Source: Batillaria attramentaria (Eukaryota; Mollusca; Gastropoda; Batillariidae). From it: a DNA stretch of 64,000 nt. Shown here piece after piece: positions 48,520-59,153 of this stretch. A program made the position numbers and the translations under genes. The notes below the pieces were generated by a model. The model did not search any database and was not told where the DNA came from. It was given only the letters and a program-made list of their open reading frames with translations. The number at the start of each line of letters is the position of its first letter. Positions within the stretch are counted from its first letter, which is position 1. The stretch is from assembly GCA_018292915.2 (NCBI GenBank), contig JACVVK020000140.1, positions 115,001 through 179,000 of the forward strand, in the 5' to 3' direction.

Positions 48520-49045
48520 ATAATAATAATAATGACGCCTTATAAGGCACCTATACATGAAATGAAACAGGCTCTAAGCGCCGTACATCATAACTACATA
48601 CACCACTTTCATACACACAGACTCACAGGGAACATTTAAAGTTAATCAATATCTCACAACAAGCAGGCTGACGCGGTGTGGAAGGGCATAGTAAATCAGT
48701 AATCAGTTTTAAATAGATGGGTTTTGAGGCAGCGTTTGAAGCTGGCACTGGACTCTGTGTGTCTAAGTGATTTAGGAAGTTGGTTCCAAAGAGCTGCAGC
48801 CTCAAAGGAAAAGGATCTCTGGCCATATGTTTTAGTTCTTACTGAGGGGGTGCACAGAACTTTAGTGTCAGAGGAGCTACGTAACTGCCTGGATGGAGTG
48901 TAACAATGAAGGAGTTCAGAAAGGTAGGAAGGTCCGGTGCCAGAGAGAGATACATGACAAATGGACAAGAGCTTGTGCTTCACTCTGTCTCTGATGTGCA
49001 GTCAGTGGAGGGAGTGTAAGATTGGTGAAACATGGTCGGTTTTCT
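48520..49045 (-). pseudogene. 5'-truncated LINE inserted in the satellite
   Basis: Minus-strand translation from about 49020 gives RDRVKHKLLSICHVSLSGTG, PSYLSELLHCYTPSRQLRSS, YGQRSFSFEAAALWNQLPKS, SASFKRCLKTHLFKTDY and a stop. This is the C-terminus of a CR1/L2-like LINE. A 3' UTR with GCGCTTAGAGCCTG and an (ATT)n tail ends at 48520. Satellite resumes on both sides. The readable frame is intact over about 95 codons, so it is fairly young. Confidence 0.88.
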
Positions 49046-50111
49046 GGTTTTCTTGGCATCAGAGATGCACTGATTTGAGATGGGTGTTTTCTTGTAATTA
49101 GTATGCACTGCTTGAAATGGAGATGGACATTTACTTGACTTACGCATTCCTTGAAGAGCGTGGCTGGGGGAGGGGGGGGGGGGATATGTGCTTTCTTTAA
49201 GTGCAGATTGATGTTTCCTTGATATCTGTACTCCTTCTAGCAGAGGTGAACGGTTTTTGTTTTAACATCAATTATACACACATCGAAATAGAGACGGATG
49301 TTTTCTTGGCATTAATTATGAACTCACTGAAATGTAGATGGACGTTTTCTTGACACCAGTTATGTACTCCTCAAAGTGGAGATGGCTATTTTCGTGATAT
49401 CAGTTATGCACTCCTTCAAATGGAGAGGGATGTTTTCCTGGCATGAATTACGCACTCCTTGAAATGGAGATGCGGGTCTTCTTGGCATCAGAGATGCAAT
49501 TATTTGTTATGGATGTTTTCGGGTTTTTTTTTTTACATCAGCTGTATGCTCATTTAAATGGAGATGAACGTTTTCAGTTATGTACTTGCAATGGAGAGGG
49601 ACGGGTTTTTTTTTAACATCAATTATTATGAACTTCTTAAAAGGGAGATGGCTAATCTCTTGATATACCGGTAATGTATGCACTCCTTCAAATAGAGATT
49701 GGTGTATTCTGCACTCCACGAAATGGAGATGCGGGTCTTCTCGGCATCAGAGGTGCACTCAGTTGAGGTGGATGTTTTCTTGTAATCTAGTATGCACTCC
49801 TTGAAATGGAGGGGGACGTTTTCTTGACATCAGTTATGTACTTTTTGAAATCGAGATCAATTATTATGCACTCTTTCAAAGGGAGATGGTTATTTTCTTG
49901 ATATCAATTACACACTCCTCCAAATGGATGTGCAGGTCATTTTGGCATCAGAGATGCACTAATTTGAGATGTAATCTAGTATGCACTCCTTGAAATGGAG
50001 AGGGACGGTTTTTTTGACATCAGTTATGTACTCCTTGAAATCGAGATGGACGTTTTCTTGACACCAATTATTATGCACCCCTTGAAATGGAGATGGCTAT
50101 TTTCTTTATAT

Positions 50112-51195
50112 TGTAGCGCCGGAGGCGCGGCCGAAGTGGTTATTCCATCCTCTGACACTACATTTAAGTTTAGAGAATGTCTGAGTAAAGAGTGCGTGTG
50201 GAATTAATGTTAGCGCACTGTACAGGCCGCTGAGCGACGCCTGAACACAAACACACACACATCCACACTCTCAGACTCGCTCCCGTGCACACGCAACAAA
50301 GAAAGAAAACATGCAGCACTCCCTTTCATACGCACTGCAGGCTGACATGCAAGTCATAACAAAGAGGAGTCTGAAGTTTCTGTTCTTATTATTAAACAAA
50401 ATTTAAAAAAATAAACAAAGAGAGGTAGACTCTATTTCCGAACCTCAGTACTAGAATTTGGAAACACGGGGCCTAAAACGAACAATCAGGTTCGTGTGGT
50501 GATGGCTTAATTAAACAAAGAGGAAAAAAAATATATAGTCACACAGAATACAACACGAGTACGAACGGACAGACAAACAGACAGACTGACAAACCAACAA
50601 ACTATACACAACTACAAATCTGACTAAATAAAAATAACTCCTACAAACACTACACCTTCTCACTTACACTGAAACACCTAAAATTACCAATAAAACCTTT
50701 ATCAAGCCGTTCTTTCCAAAATACAATACTAACCCAAATTTTCGTAATCCAATCAAGAATCCACACTGGTAATCCACACTAATAACACTGGTTAATAATC
50801 CACTGGTACTCCCACTGATGGAACTGAAGCGACTAATAATCAAACTGATAGGGCTGGTGGAGACCGGTGGAGACACCGGTGGGGACACCGGTGGCCCGAA
50901 GAGGCGAGCACTGGCGGCACAGAGGTATCCAAACAAAAACGGTCGGCTGTCTGCTAATACTTATTTTAGTGGAGCTTTTATACATTTTGCCCTCCTCTGC
51001 CTGTGCACGTGTGGGGTTACTTGGGGTCAGCCCGCTGTCAATCAAAGAAGCGACCAAAAACAATGCTGACTAAATCATCCAAAATGTGCACGTAGGCAAT
51101 TTTTCCCTCTTTCTCTCTATTATTACAGACACATAAACTTACAAATAAAATCATACACAAAAACATTCACAAAAAAAATACAACTTCTTTACACC
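50112..51195. mobile_element. 1.08-kb non-satellite insert, possible solo LTR
   Basis: Satellite stops at TTTCTTTATAT and resumes at CATCAGTTTTGCACTC. The insert begins TGTAGCGCCGGAGGCGCGGC and ends ACTTCTTTACA, so it has the TG...CA ends of an LTR. It contains an ACCGGTGGAGACACCGGTGG minisatellite near 50860-50895. I could not identify a clean target-site duplication, primer site or coding sequence, so solo LTR is a guess. Confidence 0.45.
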
Positions 51196-51678
51196 ATCAG
51201 TTTTGCACTCTTTGAAATGAAGATGGATGTTTTCCTGACATGAATTATGCACTCCTCGAAATGGAGATGCGGGTCTTCTTGGCATCAGAGATGCGCTGAT
51301 TTCAGATGAACGTTTTCTTGACATCTGTTATGTACTCCTTGAAATGGAGAGGGATGTTTTCTTGACATCAGTTATGTACTCCTTGAAATGAAGAGGGATG
51401 TTTTCTTGACATCAGTTATGTACTACTTGGAATGGAGAGGGATGTTTTCTTGACATCAGTTATGTACTCCTTGAAATGGAGAGGGACGTTTTCTTGACAT
51501 CAGTTATGTACTCCTTAAAATGGCGAGGGACGTTTTCTTGACGTCAGTTATTATACACTCCTTGGGAGAGAAAGTGCGTGGGAGGTGGGGTGGGGGGCAT
51601 AGTTGCTTTCCTTCAACTGGAGATAATGTACTACTTGAAATGGACGGTTTCTTGATATTCCCGCTCCTTGAATTGTGT

Positions 51679-51709
<31 letters not shown>

Positions 51710-52555
51710 GGTGATGGGATTGGAGGGAGGCATATGTGCTTTCTTTAACTGGAGATTCACGTTTTCTTGATATCTGTACTTCTGGAAGTAGAAATGGACT
51801 GGGCTTTTTATATCAATTATGAACTGATTGAAATAGAGACGGACGATCTCTTGGCATTAATTATGAACTTCTTGAAATGGAGATGGAAGCTCTCGTGACA
51901 TGAATTACGTATTCCTTGAAATGGAGATGAGATGTCTTCTTGGCATCAGAGATGGCTCAGTTGAGATGGATGTTTTCTTGTGATCTAGTATGCACTCTGT
52001 CAAATGGAGAGGGGCGCTTTCTTGACATCAGTTATGTAGTGCTTGAAATGGAGATGCGGGTCTCCGTAGTATCAATTATTATACACTCCTTCACATGGAG
52101 ATGGATGTTTCAAGCACTCCTCGAAATGGAGATGCGGGTCTCCTTGGCATCAGAGATGGCTCATTTGAGATAGACATTTTCTGGACAACAGTTATGTACT
52201 CCTTGAAATAGAGATGGACGTTTTCTTGACATAAATTATTATGCACTCCTTAAAAGGGGAGGTGGCTGTTTTCTTGATAGCAGTGCACTTCTTGTAATGG
52301 AGATGGACGTTTTCTTGATATCAGTTATGCACTCCTTGAAATGGAGATGCAGGTCTTCTAGGCATCAGAGATACACTCATTTGAGGAGGGATGTGTTCTT
52401 GTAATCTAGTATGAAGTCCTTGAAATGGAGATGGACGTTTTCTTGACATCAATTTTTAAGCACTCCTTAAAAGGGAGATGGCTATTTTCTTGATATCAGT
52501 ATTACACTCCTTAAAATGGAGATGGATGTTTACCTGACATGAATTATGTCACTTG

Positions 52556-54396
52556 TGTAGCGTAAGATGTTTTGTTTTGTGGAAGTTGGGAGATTATCCC
52601 AGATTAGTATGGGTGTTGTGAAATCTGAATATTACATGTTATTAGCTGAAACAGATGATAACCTTTTCAGTGTAATAGTTTTTGCCCAGAAGAAAATGTA
52701 GATGAAGAAATATGATAACTGCTTTGGAAAAGAAAAGAGCCAATGAAGAATGGATGCACGACCCCCAAGAAATGTAATAATTTTTTTTTTTTTAAACAAG
52801 ATGAGAATCAAAGTCAAGCCGGTCTGATGCAACCGTGCATGCAAATGAGGCTCAAAAAAAAAAAAAAAAAGATGATAACCTTACCTGTTGCTTCTGCTCC
52901 ACTCCTGATCTTTATCTCGTGATGGATGATTATTTTTCCCTGTCCAGAGCACTTGCAACGCTCTTGCACCTGCAGAAGGTCAGATTCTTATAGAGGTCAT
53001 CCTACCACTGTCTCTCTACAAACAGCTAGTCCAGGTGACGAAGCTAAACCTTCTCACCCACAAATATTTTTGTATGTCCATGTATATCTATCTTCTTGTT
53101 TTTTGTTGTTGATTTTTTTTTCCACATGTCTTTTGACTGTGTTTACTCTGACCCATTTTCCCTATGGATCTCCATGTACTGTAGGTAGATAATGTGTCCC
53201 TGGTGTCCTAAAAAATACTTTAAAACTTCTGAAAAAAAAAAATCACTGCAACTGTTCACGTCAGTTGAAAGTATTTGCTCCAAACACATTTCGTTCACAA
53301 GCCACATACTGCCTGGCAATACCATGCCTATGCCTTTCCATTATATACCAGTGTTTGGCTAATCATAAAGGCTACAATGTCTGGCTATCTACATTTATGG
53401 ATAAAGAATTTGGCCAAGTTACATTTCAGTAGACTGATTAACATTAAGACGAGATCATGGACATGAATTCACTTGAAAACCAACAGAGGTTCATGCTGTG
53501 CAGGCAGCACACATTTTTCGGCTAAATTTTTCGATAATTGATACATTCAACAAATAAATACACGCATCAGAGGTGCAACAATTACCTTTGCTGTTTGCAA
53601 AACCTGACAATAGTGGCGAGATGCGTGCTGCAGTTCCTAATGTATAAAAATTTCAAAAAAGGCCAAGATGCATGCAAGTGATAACCTGTGTATGTGGTTC
53701 ATGCTATGCTGTGTAAATTCTGCTGCCTACACTCCATGCCGGTATGTAGTATGACAATTCCCGCCTGTACTGATTGTTGTAAAGCTAAATTTATAGTTGT
53801 GCTTGTTTATGTTAGTGTGTGACTGTTTTAGGGGTCTTTTTGGTCTGTTTTGTTTGGTGCACATATTGTACCAATTTTTTCCATTTCATATCATACAGCT
53901 GGAGTGAGGAAACTTGGTTACAGCTTGTAACAATGCTGACGTCTCCTTTTCAACTCTGTGTATGTGAGAGACAGCGAGAGAGATAGGATGTGTTGGTGTG
54001 TGGACCGGTGTGTGTGTATGTTCTTGACTTGTGAATGTGATTGCCAGGAAATCCGCAAGAATGAAAAGTTTTTTTGTTCGTTTCTTTTTCCCCCTAAAAC
54101 TAAAACCTTTATCAAACTCACACGGACATAGCATTAGCACAATCTGTCCAAAGTGAAAGTCAACTATCAAGAAAGTATGACTTGCAATTTTATTTCTGAA
54201 GAAAAAAAAAAAAGATTTAAAGTTGAACATTCTTGTACCTGCAATGTAGAAATGATGCACATGACACCTTGGAAAGTGTATTACTGTAATCAGAAACATT
54301 GTAAACTTTGGTGACACACAACATCTACCACATGGTCATAGGCAAAAATCCAAAGTTCACAGTAATATGGTAATTCAGACTTACTGGTTTTTTTAA
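52556..54396. other. Unassigned DNA right of the satellite
   Basis: AT-rich single-copy-looking sequence with A- and T-runs at 52780, 52855-52871 and 53228. No exon, RNA gene or mobile element recognised. Confidence 0.5.
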
Positions 54397-54398
54397 TA

Positions 54399-54577
54399 CA
54401 GTCAAACCTGTGTAAGGCGGTCACCCAAGGGACTGGGCCAAACTGACCACCTTAGACAGGGTGACCGGGTTATCCAGGGTGGCATGTCAACAGCTAGCAT
54501 GTCAGGGGATCCTCTGGGGTGACCAGGTTAGACGGTGGCATAGCTTATACAGGTGACCGCCTTGGCAGGTTCGACTG
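54399..54577 (-). mobile_element. 179-bp Tc1/mariner-like MITE, copy 2
   Basis: Same family as the element at 33887-34064, in the opposite orientation. The ends are CAGTCAAACCTGTG... and ...GGCAGGTTCGACTG, bordered by TA (54397-54398 and 54578-54579). The core is highly similar, for example GGCATGTCAACAGCTAGCAT. Confidence 0.92.
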
Positions 54578-54865
54578 TACAATCTTTAACAGTTTTCTGA
54601 GAAACTTTCCAGGTAATTAAAAGAAAAAAATGCACGCTCAAGGTCACAATAGCAATTCGATCACCGACTTCTTATCACAGGTAAACCGAACTGGAGAATT
54701 TCTACAGTATGATAACTTGTGTGGTGAAGGGAGAAAATTTTTTTTTTTAAAAAGGGACCTTGGCAACAGTAGGGAACAGCAACTGTGAAGAAACACTTGC
54801 ATTATGTCATATGAAGAAAGCCAACCATGCGGTGTGTGGGAAGCGGGTGGGGGCTGAACTGAGTA

Positions 54866-56242
54866 CAGTATACGCCGGTTATAAGAAACTCGAAGGGGGT
54901 GAATTTTTTGGTTTCTTATATCCGAGTTTTCTTATATCTAAAAGTCGGATATAAGAAAAGTATTTTGAAAATATCTGGTTTCTCTTAAAGACCTGCACAG
55001 AATATATATGTGTAGAGTTAATATACACCAGTGCGCTTGTGTCCTTCAATGTCAGATTTTTTTGTTTGAACATAAAAATACTGATTTTGCTTCCCAACTG
55101 TAGCGCTGGCGGTCATGTGGTAAGAAAAAACAAAACAAAAAGAAAGAAAAAACCAAACCAACCAACCAACCAAACAAACAAACAAAAAAGAACTAAGGGG
55201 AGAGAGAGAGAGAGAGAGAATTCCCTTGTATTTATAGGATATATTAAAAGTGCATTATGTATCAACTTTTGATCTATAAAACACTCGTCCCATTAGAGTA
55301 TGATATGCGATTGCTTTCCGTGTCTAATTTGGCTGAAAACAGCTGCAAATTAGCTTTTTTTCTGTTGGGAGGGGGAAGGGGGATGGAGGAAAGATGGACC
55401 ACGTATATTGTCAAAGAAAGGAATTGATCAACAGTTAGTCTAATACTGATAGTTTTTATTCTCCTTAACGCGAGCCCTGTAGACAGAGACAGACATACAG
55501 AGAGAGAGTTAGTTAGTTAGTTAGTTATTTAGGGCTTAACGCAAGCAACAAAGGCTAATTCGCGGCTCATGAAAGTCCCTTCCTGCCAGGTCCTATAAAA
55601 CATAAAAATTCCCACTTTAAAACAAGATGTAAATAAATATGAAAAATCTATCGGGTCTTAAAAAAAATAAAATAATAATAATAAAAATAAAAAAAATAAA
55701 AATGGGGTGGTCAGTGAAAGACTGAATGTTTGAAGTCTATAATTTATAGAACAGGTTGACCTCTTTCAGGAAACTGAAGATGCTGTCGGGAGAGAGAGAG
55801 AGAGATTGAGCTCCCAATCAGGCAAAAAATCAAATTAATAATAAAAACAACATATAACAATAGCCTGAACAACAAAAATGCATCTCGTATTTTTTCTTCT
55901 TGCCAACATTGGAATTTTGCACGGAACACAATGGTAAAGAACCAATTCAAGAAAAGAAAATCATGCGCCATCATGTGCCTGTCCTAAGTGACGTCAGACC
56001 TGACCTGTTTTCTTAGAATGAGTGAAATTTTCTTGGAAATGTACTTTCGGTTTCTTATATCCGAGTTTTTGTATCAAGCGGGACAAGAATTTGCTTTCCT
56101 AAAACCGAGTTTTCTTATAAGCGAGTTTCTTGTATCCGAGTTTTTGTAATACATAATAAAGAAGAGTTTGGCCGGGGAAAAAAAATTCGTTGGCAATAAC
56201 CGAGTTTCTTATATCCGAGTTGCTTATATCCGGCGTCCACTG
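54866..56242. mobile_element. 1.38-kb non-autonomous pogo/Tigger-like element
   Basis: 27-bp terminal inverted repeats (starting CAGTATACGCCGGTTATAAG on the left and CAGTGGACGCCGGATATAAG on the right, about 23 of 27 matching) are flanked by TA at both ends. Subterminal copies of TTCTTATATCCGAGTTT recur near both ends (about 54920, 54945, 56050, 56110, 56130, 56200). There is no transposase frame. The interior carries (AACC)n, (GA)n tracts and a SINE end at 55508-55600. Superfamily is inferred from the CAGT ends and TA target. Confidence 0.78.
55508..55600 (-). mobile_element. Family 3 SINE end with (GTTA)n tail
   Basis: Starts (GTTA)n, then TTTAGGGCTTAACGCAAGCA, ACAAAGGCTAATTCGCGGCT. It is the reverse complement of the 64-bp insertion at 29477-29540, with additional 5' sequence (CATGAAAGTCCCTTCC). 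It is nested in the pogo-like element. Confidence 0.7.
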
Positions 56243-57655
56243 TACATGCCTGCAGTAAACATGACAGGAAACAAAACATGCAGTACAATGATAAAATGCA
56301 CTAAAAGAATGGATTTATCACACACAGCCTTCTATGATCCTGTAGGAGAAAAGAGTTTTGGCTTGATCAATTTGTGATTACTTCCAAGTGATGTTCTTCT
56401 ATGTTAGCTTTTTCCTTTTTTTTATTGAGACCATCTGTGCTATGTGACAGCCTACCTTCTTGGAGGTAACGTAACCAATATTCACACAAAACGCCTTCCA
56501 CATGACCTTGACTGCGTGACAAAAAAAAAAAGCAGTTCCTCTGAGGTCTCCCACCATTGTGACCCCACTCTAGATTTTGCTGAGATGGTCCGCCCTCTGC
56601 AGTGTGACAGGATGGCTGGGGCTATGCCTTCTTCTATGCCTTATCCCCTCATCAACAGGATCAACTTGCTTGAATTCTGCACGCGGACGCTTCTGAGTAG
56701 CAAACTTCAACAAGCCTAGCTGGGGTCACGCTGAGCAGAGTGCAGTGATAGGAAAGCAAAACTGTTATAGTACCTTGTATCTATTTCCTATACCTCAGCA
56801 GAAATTCCTGAGTACTGGAGCCATACGGCGTGCAGAAAGGCGTAACACAACCTGCATATATTTATTGTGACTTTTAAGCACAGCACTATTCAACTCGTCA
56901 TTAAAACACCACACATCAGATGACCGATTTTAATGACGCATACATATGAAATGTGAGAAAAAAAAAAGAGAAAAAAGTCAGGACAGAGAAAAGGAATGAA
57001 GAAGCCATAAGGTAGGATTGTGGGGTGGGGGGTGAAGGGGAAGGACTGGTTGATGAATGACTATTAAAAAGATGTGCTTGAAGCACTAACTGGGGTACAT
57101 AAACATGTTAACAGAAGAATACACTTTGTGACAGCTGGCACTACACCCTACAGAAATGTCAGGTGTTTGACCATATCAACATCTCTCTGGTTCAGCCATG
57201 AAACCAGCAACCAAATCAACAAAGATTCTCTTCAAGCGCAAAACAGTGAGACATTCAGCCGGCAATACAGACGCAGTGAATTTCATTCCTTATACTGGGT
57301 AATGCTCTGAAGTTCACATCACACTGTGAGTTCTATGCATGAAGCTTGCAATTACCTTCTTGTAGACATCCTTCACTCATAATACTTCTACGCTATATCT
57401 TCTCACTTTCCTCCATAATACTTCTGTGCTGCAACTGCAGTTCCCATAAACTTGTGTAGTGCTTCAAGAACTGTCTCTGTTCATTTTCACGCAGCGTCTT
57501 AACAATAGTAATGTCAGTCCGTCAGGTTTTTACAGTACATCCCAAACTCCAAGTATCTCAACCAGCCCCGCCCATGTAAGTCATTATGAAGGATATGGAA
57601 GCAGGACCATGGAGAAGGGGTGGTAGCGCTGTGTATGTCATGCTCCTGTCGTGTG
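56243..57655. other. SMG5 downstream flank and probable 3' UTR
   Basis: No other gene seen. A minus-strand AATAAA (TTTATT at 56861-56866) about 790 bp beyond the SMG5 stop is a candidate polyadenylation signal. Confidence 0.4.
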
Positions 57656-59114
57656 TCAGGCCGTCCTGACCCGGCAGAGGGCATGGACGACGCCTGGTGT
57701 GGTAGACACGGTTCTGATTTGCTGATCACTAAGGATTGAAGTCCCCTGTCCATGATGAGTGTTCAGCCGTTGCTTTGCCAGATTTGTCTCCACTTGGACA
57801 GGACTCTTGATGTTCTCGATGGACACACCTAGTGGGCAAAACACAATCCAAATTAATGTCTCTTTGCACACGCATGAAAAAAAAAAAAATACTGGGAAAA
57901 GGGAAAGCTGGGCAGCAATGTCTTGACACATGTATATTAACTCTTTTCAGACCAAATAGTAAATCAGCATAACCCCAAACCTTGGTTTTTGACTGTCCAA
58001 ACTACATGTATGTATATCAAGTTACAGCATACAGTTACACGGTTATAGCAACATGACAGTTGCCTTTCAAGTGTCAGAGGCAGTTTTTCCCAAAGAATGA
58101 TGGCCTAGTGCCTGCAGACAGGAATATGTTTACCTTCACATCACCTCTCACATTACTCCCCTGATCTGTGAATTCATATACACGTAATGTTTAGTGCACA
58201 AATGTTAGGCATCAAGAAAAATACGAAGTTTCTTGAAAACATTGGATTCCACTGGAGTTTTAACAACTTTGAAGTCAGTTCTGTTTGCTGTTTATTGCTT
58301 TTGTTTGTTGTTGGATTTTTTTTGTTTTTGGTTTTTTGGGTTTTTGGGGGGGGGGGTTTTTGGGTTTTTTTTTTTTTTTTTTTTGGGGGGGTGGGGGGGG
58401 GGGGTTTTTTTGGTTTTTTTTTTTTTGGGGGGAGGGGGGGGGGGGGTTGTCACAAAAGGAGGTACACTGAAGATTATTATCAGCTATGACTGTATCACAA
58501 CATACCCTCTTCCTGGCTAGCAGCGCACACTTGCTGTATCACGGGCGAAGGGTTGTCGGCAAACAGCGAGTGAGCAGTAAGAAATGACGACGACAGCGTC
58601 AGAGGTAAATGACTGCTTTGTCTCGCCAGGTATCGACCACAACCTATCACCTCCATCATGTACCTGCACAAACATTGGTAACAATATCTTCGTCAGCTGC
58701 GTTTTTAGTACTGTCAGTGACAAACTGAGTTTTAAACAACTTTGAAGTCAGAGCAAGCGAGCAGATCATTCAATAGATTCTCTGAACAACAAGGGTGACA
58801 AACATAACCTGTAAATTACTGCCATTAAGAAGGAAAAAAATCCACAGGGCTTCAAGGAGGAGTTGTACAACAATTCTTTCCACTATAATGTTAGACAACT
58901 TACCACAGATCACGGTGACGCTTCTTGAAGATGCGCTGGTTGTTGGCACTAACGGTTTCATTGCTCTTTTGGGCACGGATATACCTGCAAACATATTTGT
59001 TTGGATCGTAATTTTGGCTTTTTTGTTGCTGTTTACTTTTTTGTTTCTTTGTTTTGGCACTGCATGCAAGGTGATCTCACAAGTAGAATGTTATTTTCTC
59101 TGACAGTAGCAGCA

Positions 59115-59153
<39 letters not shown>

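Larger units (their letters stand above)
32500..52555. repeat. About 20-kb satellite array, 44-bp monomer
   Basis: The array is built from a 44-bp monomer whose consensus is close to TATGCACTCCTTGAAATGGA followed by GATGGACGTTTTCTTGACAT and CAGT. A clean run at 51329-51510 shows exact 44-bp spacing of TATGTACTCC. Monomers differ by type-specific endings (GACATCAGT, GACATCAATTAT, GATCGCAAA, GACATGAAT, GTAATCTAG, GGCAAGAGA). A recurring G-rich spacer (GTGGGTGGGGAGGGGG, then AATATGTGCTTTCTTTAAGT) appears at least 14 times between 34.4 and 49.2 kb. Excluding insertions there are roughly 400 monomers. Since 44 is not a multiple of three, open frames across it are incidental. Confidence 0.97.

Noticed and set aside
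33391..49719. Dozens of 60-95-codon open frames in the satellite on both strands
   Set aside because: They are different phases of the same 44-bp monomer, the unit is not a multiple of three, and no start or stop position is conserved.
32500..52555. CRISPR-like array
   Set aside because: Repeats are contiguous without unique spacers, are diverged, and the DNA is eukaryotic.
53886..54317. 143-codon minus-strand open frame
   Set aside because: Low-complexity segments and no recognisable domain; no splice context or homology supports a gene.
57937..58190. TTAACTCTTTTC at 57937 as another TTAA element end
   Set aside because: No matching inverted end with TTAA was found nearby.
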